Assembly: GCA_030272585.1 (NCBI GenBank)
Contig: BSYQ01000010.1
Location: 2,170,001 to 2,234,000 of the forward strand
Reading direction: 5' to 3'
Source: Bryopsis sp. KO-2023
Taxonomy: Eukaryota; Chlorophyta; Ulvophyceae; Bryopsidales; Bryopsidaceae
DNA length: 64,000 nucleotides
In this document: in pieces, positions 1-10,891 of the stretch
Position numbering within the stretch: position 1 is the first letter of the stretch
Layout of the letters: each line of letters starts with the position of its first letter
Translations under genes and position numbers: made by a program
The notes under the pieces: model-generated
What the model saw: the letters and a program-made list of their open reading frames with translations, nothing else
Told to the model about the DNA's origin: nothing
Database searches by the model: none

Positions 1-1174
1 CATATATGTGTTTTTGCTGTTTTGTAAATTGTATGTACTTCGAGTGTGAAATTATGTAAAAATCATGTCCTGTGAAGCACCGTCATGTGCACATGTATTA
101 TTGTTGTAGAGAAGGTGTAAAAAACATGTCGACCACAATTCCTGGAACATATGATAGAAACACGGTTTGAAACAAATAAAAAAAACACACGACTGTCCCA
201 AACTCTTAACCCAGAGTTTTTATAAAAAAACCCTTCAACCAACAACTTCGAATACACACGTCCAAACCCAATACAATATTATATGCGCAGAAGCCCATAA
301 ATCCTTTCGCTATTGCAGTGGTGTGCTCAATTTTGGTGCAACGTTCCAGTTTGCTAGAAATGCGAACAGCAGCCCTTCAGCTCCGACTCGATGATAATCG
401 TCACATGGTGCGACTACAACATTAGTCGGCAAGACATACTGGACAGGCCATAAAACAGGCAAGTTATATGAGTGACTGTCCAAACTCGAAAGGAGAGCGT
501 TCAAATGCCTGAACACTAATTCAGATTGTGATCAAATCATTGTGACTCGTGTAGGTTTGAATCTCTCTGAAGATGCCCGTGACGGTGGCGTTGATGGTGA
601 TGGTGACAATGGTAGTGATGGTAGCGATTGATGGTGCATAGTTTACACTGTAAACAACCCCCATCCAGTTCGGTGAACCAAATTCAGATAGAAATTCCCA
701 CCAGCCTCTGACAAAGAAAAGTTGATGCAACTGGTAAGGAAACTGAAAACGGAGAGCAAACAAACTCGCTTCACCACATACAAACATCACTACATTCCTC
801 CAATTCTCCCCTTTTCCCTTCATGCCTCACTTCTCCTCACCACAGACGTATGCTACTACAGCCCTACAGTTCCACTTCTCACAGCCACCCCCCCTCCAAG
901 AACCACAGCACCTTTACCTGCGAAACAAGCAAAACTTCGCTATGAAAGTCCCACCCAAATTCCTTACTGCAAAATAACTGTACTCACTTCATTGATAACC
1001 AAACGAATGAAAATAAACCCAAATAATCCCCGTTTGTTCCTATTTTGAGCGAATCCATCATACCATGCACCGGAATGGAATGCCAGAAAACTGATGCTAT
1101 AAATTCAGATGATGATGGGTGGTTGGCTTGGTTCATTTATGAGTCATGTGGAGTTTTTCAGCCTTCGAACTTAC
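1..1174. other. Window start, no firm gene
   Basis: No exon could be supported here. The minus-strand Cys-rich gene (1175-2769) should continue into this stretch because its last visible exon ends in a splice donor in phase 0, but I found no further Cys module. Bases 1-150 carry palindromic words (for example ACATGTA and TGCACATG) of the kind that fill 4860-5400, so they may be the edge of another copy of that repeat. Confidence 0.4.
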
Positions 1175-2769
1175 CTGCAGCAGGCAATGGTTGCAGATGG
1201 AAGGATTTGAGCTGTTGGCACATACCGGACAGGTTGGTTTAATATCATCCGTGATTGCACTTCTCAAGCACTCATTGCACATCGCAGGATCAGCTGCACC
1301 CAATGTCAAAACACCGTAAACCACCAACAAACAACGATGCAAACAATACATACATGAACCCAGAAGCTACCCCTGTTAGAACATTTGGGTTCTATCTCCA
1401 CATAGTTGGCACAAGAGAATGCTTGCTTGTTCGAATGGATGTGTTTTTCAATGATGATTTCTTGGAAGGAGCATGTGTTGTGAATTTATCGCATACCAGT
1501 GTCTGAACAAGTCAAACAGTATTCCTCCTTGACGGAGTCGGTGACCGCTAAAGTGAGGCATCCGTTGCACTCTGCATGATTTTTAGTCCCCGCACATTGA
1601 GCGCACAATTTCAACTTGAGAAAATCAGTAATCGCCTGGGGACAGAAACCAACACTCTGGAATCAAAGGAAACTGAAGATGCCTTTTTTTTTTAAACGGC
1701 AAAAAAGGCAAAAGTGTTTCAGATGACATATGACAGGCCAATTCCAACAATCGATTCATAAAACAATATATGCTGCCACAAGCATTGATACAAAATCCAC
1801 TAACCCTGGTGTATCAACGGACTCTTGAGAAGAGCATGTTTCCTAAAAGGAGACAGGGAAAAACCTACCGATGCAAGGCATTCTGTGCATTTGCATGGCT
1901 CAGGGGTTGCTGCACACAGGGGGCAATGTTCCTCCTTGATCGAGTCCTCTACGGCAAAAGAAAGGCAATGGATGCAGGCATTCGGGAGGGAAGTCTCCAT
2001 GCATTTAGCACAAGTAGTGATCTTGAGCTCATCGGTGACTGCCTAGGCAAAAATTGCTCAAATTAAGACACCACCACATGCAGTTTCAGGTCCCCCCCCC
2101 CAAAAAAAAAATAAAAAAAAATCAATTTCCGAGTCCTAACAAAGCCAAATCATAAAACTGTTCTGGATGTTAGATCAAATGCCAATTTCACTCCAAACAA
2201 AACGTTCAAATTATCCTACCTGAGTCAAACAATGGCTGCACATCCCAGGATCGGAACTCTCGCTGCAATCAAGGCATGACGTTTTGACAGTATCGCTCAT
2301 GCCCAGTCTTAAGGATTGAGTGCACATCATGGAATTCGAACTCCCTGCACAGTCCAAACACAGGTTCTTCCCTGATGAGCTCTCTGCGATCCTTGCTGTG
2401 TTGAAAAAAAAATAAAAAAAATGTGTTGTTTGTGCTGCAAAGGCTTTCGAGGAAGAATTGAAGGTGACGATGTTTTTAATTGAGTTTCAGATGTATTTCA
2501 GAGAATATGATATAGTAAATATATTCAGGCTTCACAGTTGAGATATTTTAGTTCAGATATCAATATCACAATGTGATACATTAAAGCAGCCTGCTCCTCA
2601 CCTGAATTTCCAAGAATTCGTATTGCCTCTGCAGAGTTCTCAATTTCGTGTACGGATCGTCATCTTGGGTTTCGACTGCAGCGGCATGAGTTTTCTTCTA
2701 GGGAGGGAGGTCCATCTCCTGGGCCCTCCTCGTGGCAACTGGAACGGGTTTCTCCACCGCCGCAGCCAT
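1175..2769 (-). CDS. Cys-rich repeat protein, partial, seven CxxC-CxxCL modules
   Basis: Five minus-strand exons chain in phase: 2602-2697, 2220-2381, 1869-2042, 1512-1639 (approximate) and 1175-1293, each with GT donor and AG acceptor. The first encodes a short coiled coil (YTKLRTLQRQYEFLEIQ). The other four encode seven repeats of about 27 residues with consensus A-[VI]-T-D-x-[LVI]-K-x3-C-x2-C-x7-9-C-x2-C-L, mostly two modules per exon, with borders close to module borders. The spaced cysteines suggest a zinc- or disulfide-bound fold; I do not recognise the family and assign no function. A good start context (AAAAAATGGCTGCG, ATG at 2769) lies upstream, but its frame meets TAG at 2698-2700, immediately before the coiled-coil exon. 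Either a 48-nt intron removes it or the true first exon is elsewhere. The coiled coil faintly recalls the N-terminus of proteasomal ATPase Rpt3, which I treat as unproven. Confidence 0.6.
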
Positions 2770-3024
2770 TTTTTCAAAAAGCCTCCACTAAGAAACGACT
2801 TTTTCTCGACCCAACTCTGAAGCGAACAAGCCAAAACAATACGATAACGCTGTTTCTTCTGACAGTCTGAATAATTTCCAGGATTCGCAAATGAAAATGG
2901 CACACGATGTTTCTTTTTTAAAAAAAAAAAAAAAAATTGCGGTGCTGCTGTGAAGGTCGATTTGACTGTATCCCCATGGAATCACGAAACACTTGCAATA
3001 CCCTGCCACATTTGCCTCGCTGAA

Positions 3025-4650
3025 GCACCATCCTCTCTGTTCAAAGAGCAACCAAGCATTTCCGCCAGGCTTTCTGCTTCCTAAGACCTGACGACGCGAG
3101 TTTGGCGAGGCCCAAAGACCAGCAGCATGCTGATCTGCGCCTTGTGGAGGAAGTCCTTGCGGATACTAAACCTGGGGAGTGTCGCGTTGGAGTGGACGCG
3201 GTCCGGTTGATCTTCGCGGACGTTTCCACAGCTAGCTTTGGGTCTCTCTTCAGCGGCGTCCAAAGGGGAATACACTGCAGAGCTGCAGAGTACACTGCAG
3301 AGTTTTCTGGCGTTGTTGAGGAGGTCGGGGATGGGAAGTGGATAGGTTGACAGTGAAAGGATATGATCTTGGTTCAGAAGGATCAGCCGCAGTCGGAGGT
3401 GTCGTCCCCAGTGTTTGCCTTGACTGGACAGAAAAATGTCGCCCCAGCAAGTGCAACAGGAATGGAGGCATTGAAAAAGTTCAGAAAAGGTATGCTGGAG
3501 CATAGTATGTTTATCTCAACCATGTTGAGATGTCTGGTTCATTGTATAGCTTGTGGATTCCAGAACCAGCCCACTCAAAATCATGGGAATTCCAGGCTTT
3601 GAAAAAATAGAAAAATGTCATCCATAATTGAATTGAACCTGAGATACTTTTTAGTCTTGCAGGGAAAGGAACGAGCTGTCAATTGGATGAAGGGGAGACA
3701 CAAAAAGAGTGGTCAGCTGATTTGCACGGTGCCCCCAGGCATAACAAAACAGCAAGCTAAAAATTGCTTGATCAAGAAGCTGCACTGTCAGCCATCATGT
3801 TTTCTCTGCACCCTGTTCACACCGAGGCAAGTGAAATGAGTCGTCCATGAAATTAAAATTCGTATGCAGTCCAGTACATTAGCTCTCCCCCCCCAAAAAA
3901 AATAAAATAAATATAATACATTTTTTGCGACCGAACTGATTATATTTTTCTTGTTGATTTACCCATGTAATAGTTGCCAATGATTCCGCACAGCGGTCAC
4001 TGAGCTGGTGGGATTGGTTGAGATTCTATTTGTGAGTTTTTTTTTTTTAAAGGAATTGTTATTTGTGTACTAAATTTTTATGTGTATTGATACTGTGGTA
4101 GGGGTGGTTTTGGCCACCTTCAATTTCTCTTCTTGGCGGTGATGTGTTCAATACTCGCTGCACTGTCCACGAATCACAGCGGTGAGGGGCGAAAAAAATC
4201 TGCAATTGAAAAATGTCACGCTGTGAAATTATGGTTTCTGTATCTTTTTCTTTATTTTACCTGAGTGCATGAATAATGTGCTGTTTGACAGGTGGGGAAC
4301 ATGGCTTTGCTGGATGTGGTGTTTCTTTCGTTCGATGAGACTGGTGGCGGTGAAAAAAAGACAGGCTTAGAAAACACAATACTGAATCCCTCCACGATCA
4401 ACAAGGCCATCACCAGTCTGCTAAGAAATTCCTATGGCTTTGCTTTCCAGCCGGTGTGATATCAAAGGATTAGCCATCGTTGTGGCAGCAGGGGAGAATT
4501 GAGCTTGGAAAACTGCAACTTGCTGTTCGATATCATCAACATGGAGGTCGCCCAAGCAGTCAAGGCCTTCCCTCAAGATTCGTCAATTTCGTCACCGGGT
4601 TTTCTGCTTTGTGCTATTTGCCGTCGCAGAATATGTGGCGGAAATTGTCC
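3025..4650 (+). CDS. Unresolved multi-exon gene, unknown product
   Basis: Several plus-strand stretches read like exons: about 3025-3260 (contains ARPKDQQHADLRLVEEVL), 3378-3489 (acceptor TTCAG, donor GTATGC), 3663-3830 (GKERAVNWMKGRHKKSG), about 4291-4457 (VGNMALLDVVFLSFDETGG) and about 4486-4645 (LSLENCNLLFDIINMEVAQ), followed by TAG. The last two join in phase if the donor is GTGATA. The second and third do not join in phase with the donor seen, and the third would need a GC donor (GAG|GCAAGT) or would stop at QVK. The model is therefore incomplete or the gene is decayed. I recognise no domain. Confidence 0.35.
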
Positions 4651-4859
4651 TTAGCAGTGTGCAATTCAAGCAATCAATTCACACTACACAGTTGATTAGA
4701 ATTTTGCATAGACATGTGGGTTTCGTAGTTTGATGTGAGAGGCTGATGAAGTTGGTCATCGCCAGATTTTCATGGCTGGGTTAGGGTGGGGTAGGGAAGG
4801 GAGATGGTTGTAATAATATTCTTTTCTCTGGTAATAATATTCTTTTCTCTGTCTTCATA

Positions 4860-5400
4860 ATTGAAACACATGTACTTCATCTAAGTGATGTGCATGTGCA
4901 CATGAAATACACAGGGTACAAGATGTACTTTTGAAGTACATTGCACACATGCAAACCACAACAAATTTACAAATTACAAGTGATGTGCATTTGCACATGG
5001 AATATACAAGGTGAATTCCATGTACATTTTGTACATTTCAAGTGTATTCGAGACAGTACAAGCACATAAAGTTCACATCAAAATTTTGTGAAAAGATGTG
5101 AAACGATATGTAAAAACAATGTCCTATCTCAAGAGCACTATATGTAATGAACATGTATTTGACATGTGAAATGATTGTTTTCTTGGATACATGTTTTTGT
5201 GTGTGTATTCCTGTGTCCCAAGCGCACATAAAAGTGTACATGTTTTTTACAAAAGCACATGTAAAATACCCGGATTTTGTGTACCCTGCCACATGCTTTT
5301 TACATAAAAAAACATGTACTTTCGTCGCTGCAGGATACAACATGTACTATTTTACATGCACATGACATTTCAAATACATGTGATGTACAGAATGTGTACA
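4860..5400. repeat. Palindromic GTACAT/ATGTAC-rich repeat block
   Basis: About 540 bp densely filled with short self-complementary words (ACATGTAC, TGCACATG, GTGCACATG, AAACATGT). Open frames occur on both strands only because the block is nearly palindromic. Similar words occur at 1-150. It looks like a foldback or MITE-type repeat, but I could not define ends or a target duplication. Confidence 0.45.
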
Positions 5401-5434
5401 ATGTAAAATGGGGGGTATTTTCACTAGTGAAAAC

Positions 5435-5627
5435 CCATTCTTCACTCTCTTCCAAGTCCCATTCACACGCACGCTTGAAAGCAAACTCCACTCCAAACCC
5501 CTGCATCTCTCTGTACCCTTCCAAGAGTACCAAGACACTCTCAAAGTCTGGCTTCTTGGTAGCTTCTTTCCTTTGCAATGCGTTCTCTATCTCATAGAGG
5601 ACAAGGTAGAGGATTGAGCCCTTTCGA
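5435..5627 (-). CDS. Candidate orphan exon or retroelement ORF
   Basis: A minus-strand frame reads through LYLVLYEIENALQRKEATKK and FESVLVLLEGYREMQ to CEWDLEESEEW, with a possible AG acceptor at its upper edge and a GTTTTC donor at its lower edge. It lies just downstream, in the minus direction, of a primer-binding-site-like motif at 5662-5673. It may be the start of a gag-like ORF of another LTR element or an isolated host exon. No family recognised. Confidence 0.25.
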
Positions 5628-5661
5628 CTATACGACTATCCGAGGTCCAAAGGAACGAACT

Positions 5662-5673
5662 GCTCCGAAACCA
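5662..5673 (-). other. PBS-like motif TGGTTTCGGAGC
   Basis: The same 12-mer follows the 5' LTR of the intact retrotransposon at 22273-22284 and precedes the first ORF of the gag-protease element at 14619-14630. Here it is preceded on the minus strand by a possible LTR (starting TGTTCTAGA near 5815, ending GACA), which suggests the remains of a second minus-strand LTR element. Confidence 0.4.
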
Positions 5674-5949
5674 ATTGTCACGGGAAAGGTTACTCCATGG
5701 GAAAAAGTTAAAAAACGTTCGAATACAAAGAAATATATACTCAGGCGTGCTGTGAACAGAGAGCTATGAAGAACCTGGAGAACCAGAAGTTCCTAGTGAA
5801 CTTCCCTGTTCTAGAACATTCCAAACCTTCTAAACCTTCTGATAGCTTCCTTTAGCTTCCATGACCAAACCTTACGTCCCATTACCTAAAAAAGCTACCC
5901 TGAAGCTACCCAATGTCTTACACGCCTGTTCCAAACGTCTCAAAGGATC

Positions 5950-6103
5950 TTATATCGTAACAATACTCATGACTTCAGTTGGCTTTGGCTGAGTTGAAAT
6001 AGCTAATGGTAATGATAGTTGGCTCCGGCCCCGACGAACCTTAATGGTCCGAGTGCGAAAACACAAATCGGGGTTTTCGGCAACCAACCATGGAATTCCC
6101 AAT
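5950..6103 (-). pseudogene. 3' end of retroelement protease, separated by the hAT insertion
   Basis: On the minus strand this continues the aspartic protease that breaks off at 10884-10891. Across the duplicated target site TTCCCAAT the frame runs on from MILG into a retropepsin-type IPWL..NPD segment and ends at TAA (5950-5952). No reverse transcriptase or integrase follows before the stop, so the host element as seen here encodes only gag and protease. Confidence 0.65.
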
Positions 6104-6114
6104 CAGTGGTAGGA

Positions 6115-6440
6115 CTTTACGGTTACGGTACCGTAAACCGTACCGTAACCTCACTCCGGTCACTTACGGTTACGGTCACTCCGGTCCGGACCGGAGTGGT
6201 TTTCGTGCTCGGAACCGGACCACCGTAAATGTTATCCGTAGTACTACGGCGTCATTACGGCGGTCCGGAGCATGAAATGACGGATTTACGGTTCGGTTAT
6301 CACCGTACACCGGAGCATGCCGTAAACTCACCGTAAATCAACAACCGTAGCACCGTAAATCATCCACCGTAGCGCCGTAATCACATGACCGTAACACCGT
6401 AAACCGCAAACCGGAGTCCGTTCCACCGTAAAGAGGAGTT
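6115..6440. repeat. Left subterminal CCGTAA/TTACGG array of the hAT
   Basis: Dozens of overlapping CCGTAAC, TTACGG and CCGGAC words in both orientations fill this stretch. The right end (10520-10860) and the derivative at 12766-13230 carry the same words. In hAT elements such subterminal repeats bind the BED zinc finger of the transposase. Confidence 0.8.
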
Positions 6441-6567
6441 ACGGTGGAAAGTTGTCCCGTCGTACGCAACCTCCCTTATAACCTAGCCACTCTCCCATCG
6501 CTAGTTTCTCCTTTGGTTTTCTACTGTCTCGCGGTGTGTTTTCGTTTTTTTCCGGAGTGTGTTCAGT

Positions 6568-9500
6568 ATGTCGGCGACGTCGGATGTTCAGTTGATGGGC
6601 GAGGTCAGAAAGGATGCGGGGTTGCGTCCTGTCGACTACGCACCGCTGGCGACCCTGGTGGTGCAGCTCGACGACGGCTCGTGGGAGGCCTATGTAAAAG
6701 GAGAAAAGGGGAAGAAAAAAGAGGACAGGCTGGTCAAGCTGAAGTGTTTGCTGTGCGGACACATGTGCTCTTGGTGTAAGTATTTTGTTTTGTTTTTTTT
6801 TTTCTTTTTCTGGGTTAATATTTCTGGAGTAGTTTTTTATTTTGGTGTGGATGTCTGCAGCCAAGGGGTCCTACAGTGGCATCAAGTCCCACTGCTCTGG
6901 GAGGCATGGTGTGAAAGACCATGATGTCCTCACCACTGCCAAGGGGTGGATCGATGATGCTGCGAAGGATGGGAAGGACTTCCCATTAGAAGAATGGACG
7001 TCGAAAATGGCAGCAGCAGGCCATTTGAAGCCAGGAAAGGGGGGGAAGTCAAGCGAGGACCCATCCGAGACGCTGATATCCAAGTCTCTACACCGGGTAG
7101 GTTTGTGATTGCTTGTGATGTTAATGCATGTGTTGTTGTGTTGCTGGATGCTGGAATTTCCAGCCTGAATTTTGGGGGACTGCATGTGTTGTTGTGTTGC
7201 TGGATGCTGGAATTTCCAGCCTGAATTTTGGGGGACTGCATGTGGTGCTGATGTGCATGTGTGATGTACAGAATGTGCGCTACCAAGCCGGCAGTGCCGG
7301 ATACAAGAGGTTCGTCAGGGAAGCGGCAAAGTGGGTGGCGAGGGACTCCCTTCCTTTTGGGACTCCATGCACTCCAGCCTTCCTCGAGTTCGCCAGGGTG
7401 CTTGAACCCAAATGCCCAAAAGTGGATCCCAAAACCATAAAGCGCGAGATCAGTTCTGTCTACAAGAGCGAGATGGAAAGGTTGACGAGGTCCGTCCCAT
7501 GGAAGGTAACCGCTTTTACGACCGACCTGTGGAAGAGTAGGACTTCATGTGAATATATAACATTCACATGCAGCTGGGTAGATACAGAGTGGGTTTTGCA
7601 GACTAGGACATTAGGATCGCATAGGTTAGAGTATACAAGCATAACCGCAGAGGTTCTTTCGGTGGAAATTCCAAAACTGCTTCAGGGGTACTTTGGGGGG
7701 TCAGCTCAGTTAGGAGAAATGAGGCCGACCATAATTTCAGATTGTGGATCGAATATTAGGAAGGCCCTTCAAGAAGAATTAGAATTTGACTGGCTCAGGT
7801 GCTCCTTGCACATGCTCCACAATGTGGTGCAGCTGGGCTTAGGGCATATAGGCGTTATTGGGAGGGTCAATAAACACACGGCCTTACTACTAGAGGCAAT
7901 AGATGTGTTGAAAGGGGTAGCAGCCCATGTACGGCGCTCCTCTACTTTTAAAACTAAGTTCAGTCAGGCTCAGGTAGAGATGTGGGAAAGGGGGGAAGGG
8001 GGGGAGGGGGGGGAGGTGGAGTACATGCCGGCGGACCTCGGGGAGGAGGAAAGCGAGGACTCGCTGGAGGATGCACAGGATATGGCGCCACAGGTGGATA
8101 AACTCTCCTTTATTTTCTGTTGCTTCCATTCACTTCCCTTTTTCTGTGTTGCTGCTTGCTTCTTGTTATAAGTTGAATTTTTTCTGACATCTAAATGGCT
8201 TGTTTTGGGTGTTGTTTGGCTGCAGGGTCCCACCAGTCAGGATCTTGATGATATTGCTGCAGCTGCTGCTGCTGCTGCTGCTGTGGAAGATCTGACATCA
8301 CAGGTGATTATTGAGTTGTATTTTTTTTTCCAAAATTTTGGTCCGGTTCCGGTTTTTTCCGGTTTTTTACGGTGTTTTACGGTTTTTTACGGGTGTTTTA
8401 CGGGTGTTTTACGGGTTTTTTACGGTTTTTTACGGTTTTTTACGGGTTTTTTACGGTGTTTACGGTGTTTTACGGTGTTTACGGTTGTTTACGGTTTTTT
8501 ACGGTTTTTTACGGTCGAACAAATTTTCACTATCATTGACATGTTGTGTTCCAATCGATTTCAATGCATGTCTGTGAGGTGACAAGTGTTGTGTGATCTG
8601 CAGGGAGAGGGCACGGCAGAGACCATGGATGTGGAAGTGGTTGGCCCTTCTCAACAGGCTGGTGGCCCTTCGCAACAGTCTGGTGCACCATCATCGCAGC
8701 CGGCACCCCCACCAAGAAAACCTAGGGTGCTGCAACTCCCCACGATCGTGAGCACACGGTGGAACAGCACCTTCATCATGCTCCAGAGAGCCGTGAGGCT
8801 CAGGCCAGCAATCGATCGATTGCTAGCTGAGCAACATGGGGAGGGGGATGAGCACCGTGAAATAACACCACGGCAGTGGACGCTGCTGGAGAGCCTGTTG
8901 GAGTTGCTGAAAATTGCGAGGGATGCCACACACCTGTAAGTACAACATTGCAGAAAAAAAACCAAACAAAAAACTTGATTATTGAGAAGATGTATGATTT
9001 TTCAAGTAGTGTGAACAAAACGACAAAAGAAAAAACAGGGAATAACAAACTGAACTGCAGCCCGTTATTTATCAAGTATTCATTCAATGTGATGTCTTGT
9101 TTTAGATTGGAGGCATCGAAAACAGTGACAAGCGGGAGGGTGGTCCTGACGTTCGCGAGGATCCACAGTTTTTGGAAAGACTGGATCAGAACAAATGTGG
9201 AGGCCGTGAAGGAGGGGAGATCCCCCCCACCGAACATCCAGGCGCTGTCGCCAATTGTGTATGCCATAGTGGACAAGCTGGAGAAGGAATGGAGCGACCC
9301 GCAGCTCGGGCTGGCCTGGATGTTGTGCGCTCTTATGGATGTGTCAGTGCGGTGGCGATCCCTCGAAGAAGCGTACCTGTTTTTGCAACTGCTGCCCGAC
9401 AACCAAGCTGATTTTCCTGCTCCCCAGGGGATGCTCCGGTTTTACCCTGAGAGACTCCTCTTCCACAAGTCCTCCATGCTGAGGCACCTAAGGATACTGC

Positions 9501-9913
9501 TTTCGGATCATGCACGTGATCTGATCGAGAAGGGGGAGATCACCGTCCAAGCCACACAAACCAAAAAAAGAAAAGGGAACATAAGCACAGTCTTGTGCAG
9601 CGATGACAGCGATGACGGTGGTGGTGGGGGTGACAGGACCTTGGCTTTGCATGAAATAGACAGATTTCTGGGTGAGAGACAGAATATGGGCAAGTGTAGT
9701 GAACCCCTGGTGTGGTGGCGGGAAAATAAAAGTCGACTTCCGATAGTTAGTGAGTTGGCTCGTCGGTATCTTGCTGTCCCAAGCAGCTCAGCTGCTAGTG
9801 AGCGTGCGTTCTCAAAACTGGGACACATAGTGCGTTCTAGAAGGTCACGGTTATCCGATGATCACATCACCGAGCTTTCACTTTTATCGGGCTGGTGTGA
9901 AGAGCGGGGTTGA
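6568..9913 (+). CDS. hAT transposase with BED zinc finger, 827 aa
   Basis: Six exons chain in phase: 6568-6775, 6861-7096, 7272-8093, 8226-8303, 8604-8935 and 9106-9913. The first two build a BED-type zinc finger (C60, C63, H80, H85). The third holds the first half of the RNase H-like catalytic domain, with TTDLWKS (Asp about 233), SDCGSN (Asp about 305) and the hAT-typical CSLHMLHNVV. The fifth carries RWNSTFIMLQRA. The last contains the C-terminal dimerisation region (WWRENKSRLPIVSELARRYL followed by SSSAASERAFS), which includes the conserved Glu. An Ala run in exon 4 and a Gly/Glu stretch in exon 3 are low complexity. The protein cuts and rejoins the element at its terminal repeats. Length and domain order fit full-length plant-type hAT transposases. 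Confidence 0.92.
7137..7246 (+). repeat. Tandem duplication in hAT intron 2
   Basis: A segment of about 57 bp beginning GTTGTGTTGCTGGATGCTGG and running through CCTGAATTTTGGGGGACTGC is present twice head to tail in the second intron. It does not alter the coding exons. Confidence 0.8.
8340..8515 (+). repeat. Intronic (TTTTTTACGG)n minisatellite
   Basis: About 175 bp of imperfect TTTTTTACGG, GGTGTTTTACGG and TTTACGG units in intron 4 of the transposase. The ACGG core is the one used in the subterminal arrays, so this may be an internal expansion of the transposase-binding word. Confidence 0.8.
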
Positions 9914-9929
9914 TTGGAGGGGGGGGGTG

Positions 9930-10470
9930 ATTCAATGGGGAAAGGGGGGAGGGGGGGGAAGGGGGGGGAAGGGGGGGGAAGTTGGGTGGAAAACCAAAAA
10001 AAAAATAGAATCAAAATGAATCATCCGATGGGATGTTAATGGTTGTGACTCTGTGGGTTTTGGGGCTGTTGGGACTCTGTGGGTTTTTGGGCTGTTGGGA
10101 CTCTGTGGGTTGATGGGCTGTTGGGATTATGTGGGTTGATGGGCTGTTGGGATACTGTGGGTTTATAAACAGTTGGGATTCTGTGGGTTGATGGGTGGGA
10201 TCATGTGAGTTAATGGTTGTGACTCTGTGGGTTCATGACCTGTTGGGACTCTGTGGGTTTTGGGGCTGTTGGGACTCTGTGGGTTTTTGGGCTGTTGGGA
10301 CTCTGTGGGTTTATGGGCTGTTGGGATTATGTGGGTTGATGGGCTGTTGGGATACTGTGGGTTGATAAACAGTTGGGATTCTGTGGGTTGATGGGTGGGA
10401 TCATTTGAGTTAATGGTTGTGACTCTGTGGGTTCATGACCTGTTGGGACTCTGTGGGATGTTGGGCTGGG
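9930..10470 (+). repeat. G-rich tract and minisatellite in hAT 3' region
   Basis: A G/A-rich tract (9918-9990) is followed by imperfect 26-28 bp units containing GGGACTCTGTGGGTTTTTGG and related forms. These are arranged in a higher-order pattern in which GAGTTAATGGTTGTGACTC recurs near 10040, 10205 and 10410. The array is non-coding and lies between the transposase stop and the right subterminal repeats. Confidence 0.8.
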
Positions 10471-10519
10471 TGGGAACAAATATAAATGGTTTTACAACCA
10501 CTCTGTGGATGTTTCTCCC

Positions 10520-10860
10520 TGTATCAGGTGTGACCGTAGCAACCGTAGTGACCCGTAATGACTCCGTACATCCCGTACCGTACTTTGGCAACTACGGTGC
10601 ACTACGGACCGTAAAAACAACCGTAAAAGACTGACCGTAACACCGTAATTGACCCACCGGACCACCGTAAATTCTGACCGTAACACCGTAACCCGTAAAA
10701 CCGTAAACCATAAAAAACCACCGTAACCAGGACCGTAACCAACCGTAAATCAGCCGGACCGTAACCGGAGTAAACAAGTCCGGTTACGGTACGGAGTTAC
10801 GGCCGTAGTACGGTGACCGTAACCCGACCGTAACCGGACCGGACCGGAGCCGGACCAAAA
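10520..10860. repeat. Right subterminal CCGTAA array of the hAT
   Basis: CCGTAA-type words in high density. The last 105 bp or so (10780-10883) is nearly identical to the right end of the 465-bp derivative (13128-13230), which shows the two elements share a common source. Confidence 0.8.
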
Positions 10861-10891
10861 AATCGGCCCAAGTCCTATCTCTGTTCCCAAT

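Larger units (their letters stand above)
6096..10891 (+). mobile_element. Complete autonomous hAT transposon with 8-bp TSD
   Basis: The element spans 6104-10883 (4,780 bp). Perfect 8-bp target duplications TTCCCAAT lie at 6096-6103 and 10884-10891. Terminal inverted repeats are CAGTGGTAGGACTT on the left and the complement of CAGAGATAGGACTT on the right. Both subterminal regions (about 6115-6440 and 10520-10860) are packed with TTACGG/CCGTAA words, typical of transposase-binding repeats in hAT elements. An internal six-exon transposase gene has no visible lesion. The element sits inside the protease domain of a minus-strand retroelement. Copy integrity suggests it could still be active, or was until recently (inference). 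Confidence 0.93.

Noticed and set aside
2698..2700. TAG reassigned to Gln (as in some green algae)
   Set aside because: TAG ends several genes at the expected place (rhomboid, CDPS, pol), and no conserved domain contains an in-frame TAG.
6115..6440. CRISPR-like array of short repeats
   Set aside because: Repeats are irregular, in both orientations and without spacers; they are hAT subterminal words inside TSD-bounded ends.
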